Source: Acinetobacter baumannii
Lineage (GTDB): Bacteria; Pseudomonadota; Gammaproteobacteria; Pseudomonadales; Moraxellaceae
NCBI RefSeq assembly: GCF_009759685.1
Contig: NZ_CP046654.1
Location: 3,224,001-3,288,000 of the forward strand
Direction of reading: 5' to 3'
DNA: 64,000 nucleotides
Shown: one piece after another, positions 37,514-46,065 of the stretch
Numbering within the stretch: position 1 is the first letter of the stretch
Layout: the number at the start of each line of letters is the position of its first letter
Notes under the pieces: model-generated
Seen by the model: only the letters and a program-made list of their open reading frames with translations
The model's database searches: none
What the model was told of the DNA's origin: nothing
Translations under genes and position numbers: made by a program

Positions 37514-38246
37514 CGTGGACTTGATCCCTTTTTGTTGTCGTTAGCGATATTGCTGGAAAGTTTTTAAGCAAAGCAAGTGCCAACTATATATTTTTCTTTT
37601 TTTAGTTTATGCAAAATATTGATAAATATTGATTTTATTATGCTTGAGTATGATGCTTTAGCTTTTTTGATATAAAAATAAATTTTCCATTTGGAAAATT
37701 TTTTGATGTTGGCGAAAAGTTTCAAATTTATTTGTATAAAAAATATACATCACTGGACTCTTCACATGCTTATTAAATAAAAATGTATCGTTTTAGAGCC
37801 TTTTAATATGTAATGTTATAATATTTATTACTACATAGTTAAATTATATTTTTATTATTAATCAATAGATTGTTTTAAAAGTATCTGTAAGTTAGACATG
37901 ATCTAATGTGGATCATAATTAATTTTTAATGTATTTTATTTGTGCATTTAAGATGTTATATGATTAACTTATATGAATATAATATTTGGCAGAAAGTTAC
38001 TTTTATTTATATAGTTCAAACGTTTTTAAGTATCTAATAAAAATATGAATTTTTAATATTTTTAAATATTTTAAGATGGATATTAATAAATGGCATGAAA
38101 TTCGCTTTATATTCAATGGTTACAAAACACTAGGTATTTGAGTTTATTTTTCCATTTGATCAAATCGAAAGAGCATAAAGGAAAGCAAATTTTAAATCCT
38201 AAATAGGCCTATCTGTTGAAAAAGAACTTTTCTTATGCAGATTTAG
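37514..38246. promoter_or_regulatory. 733-base AT-rich divergent control region
   Basis: No coding sequence is convincing here. The gap separates the receptor (minus) from the transport genes (plus) and must hold both promoters. Visible elements are a perfect 22-base inverted repeat at 37680-37701, ATGATC...GATCAT at 37898-37916, the palindrome ATTTGATCAAAT at 38154-38165, and two AATATTGAT direct repeats near 37614-37634. A TTTTCCATTTG string occurs at both 37684-37693 (as part of the repeat) and 38147-38158. I could not assign a regulator. Confidence 0.5.
37680..37701. repeat. perfect inverted repeat upstream of the receptor gene
   Basis: AAATTTTCCA and TGGAAAATTT flank two bases. The site lies about 170 bases before the receptor start on the minus strand. 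It could be a regulator-binding site or a weak hairpin. Confidence 0.6.
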
Positions 38247-38294
38247 ATGTTACTCAAAAGGATAATATCTTTTAAAAAAACTAATTACGTGGGT

Positions 38295-40079
38295 ATGAAC
38301 TTGAAATTAAAATTTTTTAAGCTCGCCATTTTAAGTCTGGCTATTACATCAGTTCCTTGTGCTTACGCAATTACGCCAGCGCAACCAAACAAAATTTTGC
38401 ATGTTGCCTATGAGGCCCCAGATGATGGCTTCGATATGGTTAAAACCACCAATTTCTATAGCGCTAATATTGCTGAGGCAATTTTTGAGCCTTTACTCAA
38501 ATATGACTATTTAGCACGTCCATTACAGTTAGTTCCCAATACTGTAGAAAGCCTGCCCAAAGTGGAACAAGACGGTAAAGTTTATATATTTAAAATTAAG
38601 CCGGGTATCTATTTTACCAATGATCCAGCTTTTAAAGGTAAACGCCGTGAGTTAGTGGCTGAAGACTACGTCTATACAATTAAACGTATTTTAGACCCTA
38701 AAAATAGAGCGCCTTCTGTTTCTTTTATTGATGGTAAGTTACAAGGTGCCGATGTGGTTGTAGCTCAAGCAAAGAAAACTGGAAAATTTGATTATGCTGC
38801 TCCAATTGCAGGGCTTAAAGCGATTGATCGATATACTCTACAATTTACTCTGACTCGCCAAGACTTTAATTTTCCTTATATTCTTGCCTATATTGCATTT
38901 GGTGGTGTTGCTAAAGAGGTTGTTGATTATTACGGTGATCGTATTGGCATGCATCCAGTAGGTACTGGTCCTTATATGTTAAGTAAATATGTACCGAGAA
39001 GTAAGGTCGAGTTAGTTGCTAATCCTGATTATCGTGGTTTTGTCTGGAATTTTAAGTCAACAGGAACACCTTGGGATAACCAACTTGTTAAGGAAATGTC
39101 TGGAAAGAAAATGCCACAAGTTGGCAAGGTGGTGGTCAGTATTATTGAAGAAGAGCAGTCACGATGGTTAGCTTTTCAGTCTGGACAACTAGACTTTGAT
39201 AAACTCACAGCGAATGCTGTTCCTCAAGCTTTAGATGGAAATCAGCTTAAAGCTTCTTTTAAGAAGAGAGGAATTAAGCACTATCCAAATAAGGATCCTG
39301 AGATTACCTATACTATGATGAATATGCGTGATCCGGTGATTGGTGGTTTTAGCCTAGAAAAAATAGCGCTTCGTAGAGCAATTACTCTGTCATACAATCA
39401 AAAAGAAAGCATACAACAAGCTTATAAAAGTCAGGCTGTTAGATCACAAATGTTTATACCTGAAGGTGTAAACGGATATAACCCTAAATATAAAAGTAGC
39501 GTAGGATATAATCCGCTGTTAGCAAATAAACTACTTGATTATTATGGTTATAAAAAAGCGGCTGATGGCTACCGGACCTTACCAAATGGCAAACCTTTAA
39601 TTTTAAAAATCAATACAGAAAATAGCTCAGCATCGGTTATTCATTCAGAACTCTGGAAAAAAAATCTAGATGCGATTGGCATTCGAGCTGACTTTAAGGT
39701 AAGTAACTTTGCAGATAACTTAAAAGCCGCTACTCAATGTAAATATATGATCTGGAGCGGTGCATGGATTGCTGACTATCCTGAAGGAGATAATTTTGCA
39801 CAATTACTATATGGACCAAATGCTGGGCAGGGAAACCATGCTTGTTATCAGTCTAAAACCTATGATGCTCTTTATACTCAGGCCATTCATTTACCACCTC
39901 AACAACGGCTCCCATATTACGAAAAACTTAACCGTCAGATAGAAGCTGATAACCCTTGGATTATTCATGTAACACGAATTCGTAATTGGTTGATACAGCC
40001 TCAAGTTCAGGGGTTTAAAGCTCACCCAATGATGAATACAAACTGGCAATATCTTGATATTACCCCTATTAAAAAATAA
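38295..40079 (+). CDS. peptide ABC transporter solute-binding protein (first of two)
   Basis: This is a family 5 extracellular solute-binding protein of about 594 residues from the ATG at 38295, which gives a clean signal peptide (MNLKLKFFKLAILSLAITS... ending in CAYA). An in-frame ATG at 38247 would add 16 basic residues before it. The core contains LARPLQLVPNTVESLP, KPGIYFTNDP and MHPVGTGPYMLSKY, all typical of peptide-binding proteins. The mature protein should capture peptides in the periplasm for the permeases downstream. It resembles the next gene along its full length, so the pair arose by duplication. Confidence 0.88.
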   Translation: MNLKLKFFKLAILSLAITSVPCAYAITPAQPNKILHVAYEAPDDGFDMVKTTNFYSANIAEAIFEPLLKYDYLARPLQLVPNTVESLPKVEQDGKVYIFKIKPGIYFTNDPAFKGKRRELVAEDYVYTIKRILDPKNRAPSVSFIDGKLQGADVVVAQAKKTGKFDYAAPIAGLKAIDRYTLQFTLTRQDFNFPYILAYIAFGGVAKEVVDYYGDRIGMHPVGTGPYMLSKYVPRSKVELVANPDYRGFVWNFKSTGTPWDNQLVKEMSGKKMPQVGKVVVSIIEEEQSRWLAFQSGQLDFDKLTANAVPQALDGNQLKASFKKRGIKHYPNKDPEITYTMMNMRDPVIGGFSLEKIALRRAITLSYNQKESIQQAYKSQAVRSQMFIPEGVNGYNPKYKSSVGYNPLLANKLLDYYGYKKAADGYRTLPNGKPLILKINTENSSASVIHSELWKKNLDAIGIRADFKVSNFADNLKAATQCKYMIWSGAWIADYPEGDNFAQLLYGPNAGQGNHACYQSKTYDALYTQAIHLPPQQRLPYYEKLNRQIEADNPWIIHVTRIRNWLIQPQVQGFKAHPMMNTNWQYLDITPIKK

Positions 40080-40097
40080 TTTTAGATAAAGATCATC

Positions 40098-41918
40098 ATG
40101 ACCGAAAATTTAAAACAAAAGCTTAAGCACTGTAGTGTCGGCCTATTCTTTGCCGGAATGGCTTTAACGGGTTCTATATCTATTTTTGCGAAAAGCCCAG
40201 CCGATCCAAATAAAGTTTTGCGTTATGTATTCCCAACAGCTGAAACAGGCTTCGACCCAGCTTATGTACATGACTTATATTCAGCGCATGTACTCACATC
40301 TATATTTGAAACTTTATATACCTATGACTATTTGGCAAGACCAGCAAAATTAATCCCACACGTGGCTACGGCTATGCCAGAAGTGAGTGCAGATGGACTG
40401 ACTTATACCATTCATATTAAGAAGGGTATTTACTTTACAGCCGACCCAGCGTTTAAAGGTAAACCTAGAGAGTTAACAGCTTACGATTATGCATATTCTT
40501 TTAAGCGGTTATTAGACCCGAATTTACGCTCACCCAATAGTTGGTTATTGGAAGATAAAATTGAAGGTATGAATGCTTTAGTCAAAGCAGCCAATAAATC
40601 CGGAAAATTTAATTACGATCAAAATGTAAGTGGTTTACAAACACCTGATAAGTACACTTTGGTGATTCGGTTAGTAAAACCAGACTATAACTTTCCTTTA
40701 TTACTGGCCCATGATCCGACAGGTGCGGTGGCACGCGAAGTCATCGAGAAATATAAAGATAAAGCTGGTTTTGTTATGGGGCATCCGGTAGGAACCGGAC
40801 CTTATATGCTCAGTAAGTGGATACCTGCCTCACGTATAGTTTTAAAAGCAAATCCTGAATATCGAGGTTTTACCTGGAACTTTAATGCCAGTAGCCCCGG
40901 GGATGAAGCAATTGTAAAGCGCCTTAAAGGTAAACAAATGCCTCAAATCGGCACAATTGATATTCAGGTCATGGAAGAAAACCAGTCACGATGGTTAGCA
41001 TTCCAGCGTGGTGAGGTAGATATCATTCAGCTTGAAGGGCAATTAGTTTCAAAAGCGATTAAAGACGGTAAATTAAGACCCGAGCTTGCAAAAGAAGGTG
41101 TGCAATTATCTCGTATTGTTGATCCAGAAATTAGTTATATCTATTGGAATCTCAAAGATCCCGTTGTTGGAGGAATGAGTAAAGAAAAAATTGCCTTACG
41201 CCGTGCTATTGCGATGTCCCGTTCAATAGATCAAGAGATTAAATTGGTAAGGAATAGTGATGCAGAACGTCTTCATTTCCCAGTTCCACCTGGTGTAGTG
41301 GGATATGACCCACAGTATAGAAGTAGTACACCATATTCAGTAAAAGCAGCCAATCTGCTGTTGGATCGATATCACTACAAAAAAGATGCTTCTGGTTGGC
41401 GTACACAACCAAACGGCAAGCCGCTCGTGGTCGAATATAAAGCGCGCAATGACAGTATTGGCCAACAAAGTGCTGAACTTTGGAAGAAAAACTTCGATAG
41501 CCTACATATTCGCATGGTGTATAAGCCAATGCTTTTTTCAGACTTACTTCGATCACAAAAACAATGTGAGGGAATGTTTGGTTCTTCTGCATGGATAGCT
41601 GATTATCCGGATGGGGATAATTTTATGCAGAATTTTTATGGCCCAAATACTCATATGACTAACTGGTCTTGTGGTTCGATACCAGAGTTTGATGAGTTGT
41701 ACCGCCAGTCTCAACAAGTGAAGCCAGGCCCAGAAAGAGATGCGTTATATCGAAAAATGACGCGCTTGTTAGAGGTTTATATGCCTGTGCAAATGTCTTA
41801 TGCACGCTATCGCAATATGTTGGCCCAACCACGAATTATTGGATATAAGAAGCATCCGATTTTACATGCTGAATGGATGTACTTCGATATTGATACAAAT
41901 ACGAAATCTAATCATTAA
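40098..41918 (+). CDS. peptide ABC transporter solute-binding protein (second of two)
   Basis: The 606-residue protein is a paralogue of the preceding one. Shared blocks include YDYLARPAKLIPHVA, KKGIYFTADPAFKGKPREL and GHPVGTGPYMLSKW. A signal peptide of about 34 residues ends near SIFAKS. Two binding proteins for one permease suggest two peptide ranges. It begins 18 bases after its paralogue and ends directly before the peptidase gene. Confidence 0.88.
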   Translation: MTENLKQKLKHCSVGLFFAGMALTGSISIFAKSPADPNKVLRYVFPTAETGFDPAYVHDLYSAHVLTSIFETLYTYDYLARPAKLIPHVATAMPEVSADGLTYTIHIKKGIYFTADPAFKGKPRELTAYDYAYSFKRLLDPNLRSPNSWLLEDKIEGMNALVKAANKSGKFNYDQNVSGLQTPDKYTLVIRLVKPDYNFPLLLAHDPTGAVAREVIEKYKDKAGFVMGHPVGTGPYMLSKWIPASRIVLKANPEYRGFTWNFNASSPGDEAIVKRLKGKQMPQIGTIDIQVMEENQSRWLAFQRGEVDIIQLEGQLVSKAIKDGKLRPELAKEGVQLSRIVDPEISYIYWNLKDPVVGGMSKEKIALRRAIAMSRSIDQEIKLVRNSDAERLHFPVPPGVVGYDPQYRSSTPYSVKAANLLLDRYHYKKDASGWRTQPNGKPLVVEYKARNDSIGQQSAELWKKNFDSLHIRMVYKPMLFSDLLRSQKQCEGMFGSSAWIADYPDGDNFMQNFYGPNTHMTNWSCGSIPEFDELYRQSQQVKPGPERDALYRKMTRLLEVYMPVQMSYARYRNMLAQPRIIGYKKHPILHAEWMYFDIDTNTKSNH

Positions 41919-41939
41919 ATGAAAAAAATTGGAGATACG

Positions 41940-43952
41940 ATGAAAAATAATACACTGAAAATGACTACATTATGTATGTTGACCATAGGTATAAGTCAAT
42001 TTGCATCGGCTGAAGCGACGCGTGCGACATTACCATTACTCAAAGCAGAGCAACTCCCAACATGGTGTGATTCTAATTTAAAAAAAATTCAGCAAGAGAT
42101 TTCTAGTTTTGAAAAAACGTCTGTTAAAAATGATGCTGCCGCTGCTCCGATATTAGCCAAGTGGGATAAAATTTTTGCTCATCTTGAAGATTTTTCGGGG
42201 CCCATAGGTCTATATAGTAACGTCGACCCAGATGCGAAATTACGTAAGGCAGCAGAAGACTGCGAAATCAAAATTAATCAGTTTCATACGGATATATTCC
42301 AAAACTCTAAACTGTATAACGTAATTAAAAATACAAAAGCGACTGATCCAATTGACCAGAAATACCGTCAAGATATTCTGGATCAATTTGAAGACACAGG
42401 GGTTCAGTTAGAACCAGCAAAACGCGCAAGAATGAAGGCTATTCTGGATGAGTTGACTAAACTTGAACAAGAATATAACCGTAATATTCGTGATAACCCG
42501 GAAAAACTTGAATTTACTCCTGAAGAGATGAAAGGCTTACCGGAAAGTTATATTTCGGGGTTAAAGAAAAATACGAAAGGAAATTATCTATTAGGTTTTG
42601 AGTATCCGGAGTATCGCCCCTTCATGGAGCTAGCGGATAATGATGATGCCAGAAAAAAATACCAGATTGCCTTTACACGACGTGGGACTGAACAAAATTT
42701 AAAACTACTCAAACAGGCAATAGATTTACGTTATGAACTTGCACAGTTATTTGGAAAAGCAAGTTATGCAGATTGGGCTTTAAAAGACCGAATGGCAAAA
42801 ACACCAGAAGCTGTAAACAAGTTTTTGGCAGAAGTACAAAAAACTGTAGCACCACTTGAACGTAAAGAAGTAGAAGAGCTTCGTGCCTTTAAAGCACAAA
42901 CTTTAAAAACACCACTAGATAAAACCGAGATAACGCGCTGGAGTGAAGCTTACTGGAGTGAAAAACTTCGTAAGAGTAAATATCAAATTGATCAGGAAAA
43001 GCTTCGTGATTATTTTCCAACTTTAGCTGCTCAAAAATGGTTATTTGCCATTTCATCTGATCTTTACGGTATTGATTTTAAACCTGTCAAAGTTAAAGCA
43101 TGGCAGGATGAAGTTGAATATTACGATGTAGTTGATAAAAAGACAGGAAAACTCCTTGGTGGCTTATATATGGATAAATTCCCTCGTGAAGGGAAATATG
43201 GCCATGCAGCAGTTTGGGGAGTATATGGTGGAAGCACTTTAACCAACCGATTACCGATTTCAGTATTGGTGACCAACTTTAACCGTAAAGGTTTAAATAG
43301 TGATGAGCTTGAAACTTTTGTACATGAGTTCGGTCATGCTTTACATGGCATCTTATCAAATACCCGCTATACCAGTCAGTCCGGAACTTCTGTAGAGCGT
43401 GATTTTGTAGAAGCACCTTCTCAAATGTATGAAGAGTGGGCACGCCGTAAAGAAACCTTATCTAAAGTGGCCGATTATTGTGATCCAGCTTGTCCACGTG
43501 TTGACGATGAATTAATTGCCCGTTTAAAAGCAGTACATAATTATGGCCGTGGCTTGCGTTATGCCCGTCAGACGCTTTATGCACAATATGACATGGCACT
43601 TCATACGGCAGATGCCTTAAAAGTAAAACCTTTAGAAACTTGGCAAAAAATGGAAGCTGCTACAGCCTTAGGATATGTGCCAACAACTGAATTCCCCGGG
43701 CAATTCGGGCATTTAATGGGTGGTTATCAGGCAGGTTATTACGGTTATATGTGGTCTGAGGTTTTAGCGCTAGACATGCTTTCTGCTTATGGTGACAACC
43801 TGAACAACCCACAAGTGGGACAACGTTATCGTCAGACGATTTTATCGCAGGGTAGCCAAAAACCGGCAGCTGAATTGGTTAAAGATTTCCTTGGTCGTGA
43901 TCCTGACAATAAAGCATTCTTTAACGAAATTACCGGACAACGGGTTAAATAA
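41940..43952 (+). CDS. M3-family zinc oligopeptidase with signal peptide
   Basis: The zinc motif HEFGH is at H462-H466, and the third ligand Glu is near 490 (DFVEAPSQM), as in thimet-type M3 peptidases (PrlC, Dcp). Unlike those mostly cytoplasmic enzymes, it begins with a Sec-type signal (KNNTLKMTTLCMLTIGIS, ending in FASA), so it should act in the periplasm. I start at ATG 41940, preceded by GGAG; an ATG at 41919 abuts the previous stop. It probably cuts long peptides before import. Its place inside the transport cluster supports that. Confidence 0.9.
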   Translation: MKNNTLKMTTLCMLTIGISQFASAEATRATLPLLKAEQLPTWCDSNLKKIQQEISSFEKTSVKNDAAAAPILAKWDKIFAHLEDFSGPIGLYSNVDPDAKLRKAAEDCEIKINQFHTDIFQNSKLYNVIKNTKATDPIDQKYRQDILDQFEDTGVQLEPAKRARMKAILDELTKLEQEYNRNIRDNPEKLEFTPEEMKGLPESYISGLKKNTKGNYLLGFEYPEYRPFMELADNDDARKKYQIAFTRRGTEQNLKLLKQAIDLRYELAQLFGKASYADWALKDRMAKTPEAVNKFLAEVQKTVAPLERKEVEELRAFKAQTLKTPLDKTEITRWSEAYWSEKLRKSKYQIDQEKLRDYFPTLAAQKWLFAISSDLYGIDFKPVKVKAWQDEVEYYDVVDKKTGKLLGGLYMDKFPREGKYGHAAVWGVYGGSTLTNRLPISVLVTNFNRKGLNSDELETFVHEFGHALHGILSNTRYTSQSGTSVERDFVEAPSQMYEEWARRKETLSKVADYCDPACPRVDDELIARLKAVHNYGRGLRYARQTLYAQYDMALHTADALKVKPLETWQKMEAATALGYVPTTEFPGQFGHLMGGYQAGYYGYMWSEVLALDMLSAYGDNLNNPQVGQRYRQTILSQGSQKPAAELVKDFLGRDPDNKAFFNEITGQRVK

Positions 43953-43964
43953 GGAATTATCACT

Positions 43965-44903
43965 ATGCTGGCATATGTTATTCGGCGTTTATGGCAGATG
44001 ATTCCGACCATGTTGGGAGTAGTGCTGCTTATTTTTATCTTATTTAATTGGGTCGGTGGAGATCCTGCCTATATTTTGGCAGGTAAGATGTCTAACCCTG
44101 AGCAGATTGAAAATATCCGTAAACAGTTAGGTGTTGATCAACCTTATTATGTTCAACTTTGGATTTTTATTAAGCAAATTCTTACTTTTGACTATGGCGC
44201 AAGTTGGAGCACAGGTGAATCCGTTTCACAAATTATCTTAACCCGATTAGGACCGTCGCTCACACTTTTAATTCCACTCACCATTTTACAAACAGTTATT
44301 TCAATTATTTTAGCATTGGCTGTAGCGGCAGTACGTGGCTCTCTAACTGATCGTATGGTCATGATGCTATGTACCATCGGTATGTCGATTAGTATTTTGG
44401 TTTACATTATTGTTTTTCAATATGTTCTGGCTTATCAACTGAGCTGGTTCCCAGTACAGGGATGGAGCGATAGTTTTACCGACAATTTATTTAAGTTTTC
44501 CTTACTACCAATTCTAATCATGCTGGTGGTGAGTATTGCACCTACTTTACGTTTATATCGTAGCTTTGTGCTTGATGAAGTAAATCAGGATTATGTGAGA
44601 ACCGCACGTGCTAAAGGTGTAGGGGAAAGCCGAATTTTAAGTGTGCATGTTCTACGTAATGCCTCAATTCCGATTATTACTGATGTGATGTCAAATTTAC
44701 CGGCATTATTGATAGGTGCATTTTTAATTGAACGCTTTTTTGGTATTCCCGGTATTGGTCGTGAAGTGATTATTGCTGTAGAGCGTAGTGATTTTCCTGT
44801 CATCAAAGCCATTACTGTATATATTGCAGCTGCAACCATGATTTTTAATTTGATTGCGGACTTGGTCTACAAAGTGGTTGATCCACGTGTACAGTTGAAG
44901 TAG
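43965..44903 (+). CDS. peptide ABC transporter permease, DppB/OppB type
   Basis: The 312-residue protein has six predicted membrane helices and the N-terminal MLAYVIRRLWQMIPTMLGV pattern of DppB/OppB. The cytoplasmic EAA-like loop with DYVRTARAKGVGESRILSVHVLRNA (about 208-232) contacts the ATPase. It starts 12 bases after the peptidase gene and precedes the second permease by seven bases. Confidence 0.9.
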   Translation: MLAYVIRRLWQMIPTMLGVVLLIFILFNWVGGDPAYILAGKMSNPEQIENIRKQLGVDQPYYVQLWIFIKQILTFDYGASWSTGESVSQIILTRLGPSLTLLIPLTILQTVISIILALAVAAVRGSLTDRMVMMLCTIGMSISILVYIIVFQYVLAYQLSWFPVQGWSDSFTDNLFKFSLLPILIMLVVSIAPTLRLYRSFVLDEVNQDYVRTARAKGVGESRILSVHVLRNASIPIITDVMSNLPALLIGAFLIERFFGIPGIGREVIIAVERSDFPVIKAITVYIAAATMIFNLIADLVYKVVDPRVQLK

Positions 44904-44910
44904 GTGGGTT

Positions 44911-46053
44911 ATGCTGAGTGTTTTATCAAAAAGAAAGTTAGAAACCCAGACCGCTCCTGCTTCAGCGGGGCTATGGCGACTTGCCATGCGTCGCCTTCGG
45001 GCCGATAAAATTGCAATGGCATCGCTCATTGTTGTGTTGTTCTATTTGATCGTATTAATACTATCTCTAACGGGTGTGATTGCATCTGATTGGAATAAAG
45101 AAGTTGCTGTCAGTTATGCGCCTCCAACATTTATAGGTGCAGATAAGACAACTGAAGCTTTGAAAAGTACAGCCGCTGTAGATGAGGAATTGCCGGAAAA
45201 TCCAGTCGATCCCTTAAAAGATGTAATTCACCAACTCAAGGCTGAAATCAAACAAGAAAAGAGCTCTGGAAGTGCAATTGATTATTATGGTGTAGTTGAT
45301 CCATTAGCTGATGATATGAAAGCAATTGATCAGCAACTCGGTGGACATTTACTTGATCAGCAAAGTGAACTAAAAAGTACCCTAATTTTTGGTGCTGACA
45401 AATGGGGACAAGACGTCCTTAAAAAAACCATTAAAGGCGCTGAAACTTCAATTATCGTAGGGCTTGTCTCTGCCTTATTGGCAGTCACATTAGGAACGCT
45501 TTTAGGGGCAGTTTCAGGTTATTTTGGTGGTTGGGTCGATGATATTCTCAACTGGTTTTATAATATTTTTACTTCCATTCCATATTTATTATTAGTTCTT
45601 GCGATTGCTGCTGTACTACAACAAAAGGGTATTTTATCTATTGTTCTGATTTTAGGCTTAACGGGCTGGACAGGTGTCTATCGGTTAATTCGTGCTGAAT
45701 ATATGAAACATACCGCACGCGAATATGTACTTGCAGCTAAAGCGATTGGTGTCGGTCATTTTCGCCGTATGTTTATTCATATTTTTCCTAACGTCAGCCA
45801 TATTGCATTGGTCCAAATGTCTATTTTGGTGGTTTCTTTTATTAAATCGGAAGTGATTTTGAGTTTCTTAGGGTTCGGTGTGCCAGTAGGTGTAGTGTCT
45901 TGGGGCAGTATGTTAAATGAAGCACAAAGTGAACTTCTTTTAGGTAAGTGGTGGCAGCTTGTCGCAGCCTCTGTCGCAATGGCGGTTTTGGTTACGGCAT
46001 TTTCAATGTTTACTGATGCGCTACGCGATGCATTAGACCCGAAACTAAAATAA
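44911..46053 (+). CDS. peptide ABC transporter permease, DppC/OppC type, with long periplasmic insert
   Basis: The 380-residue protein has the EAA loop EYVLAAKAIGVGHFRRMFIHIFPN (about 270-293) and the DppC-type C-terminus. Between the first helix (about 38-60) and the second there is a hydrophilic stretch of roughly 110 residues, rich in Glu, Lys and Asp. Ordinary DppC/OppC (about 300 residues) has a much shorter loop there. It may dock the binding proteins or the periplasmic peptidase. The gene is followed 12 bases later by the ATPase gene. Confidence 0.88.
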   Translation: MLSVLSKRKLETQTAPASAGLWRLAMRRLRADKIAMASLIVVLFYLIVLILSLTGVIASDWNKEVAVSYAPPTFIGADKTTEALKSTAAVDEELPENPVDPLKDVIHQLKAEIKQEKSSGSAIDYYGVVDPLADDMKAIDQQLGGHLLDQQSELKSTLIFGADKWGQDVLKKTIKGAETSIIVGLVSALLAVTLGTLLGAVSGYFGGWVDDILNWFYNIFTSIPYLLLVLAIAAVLQQKGILSIVLILGLTGWTGVYRLIRAEYMKHTAREYVLAAKAIGVGHFRRMFIHIFPNVSHIALVQMSILVVSFIKSEVILSFLGFGVPVGVVSWGSMLNEAQSELLLGKWWQLVAASVAMAVLVTAFSMFTDALRDALDPKLK

Positions 46054-46065
46054 GAGGAAATCCAA

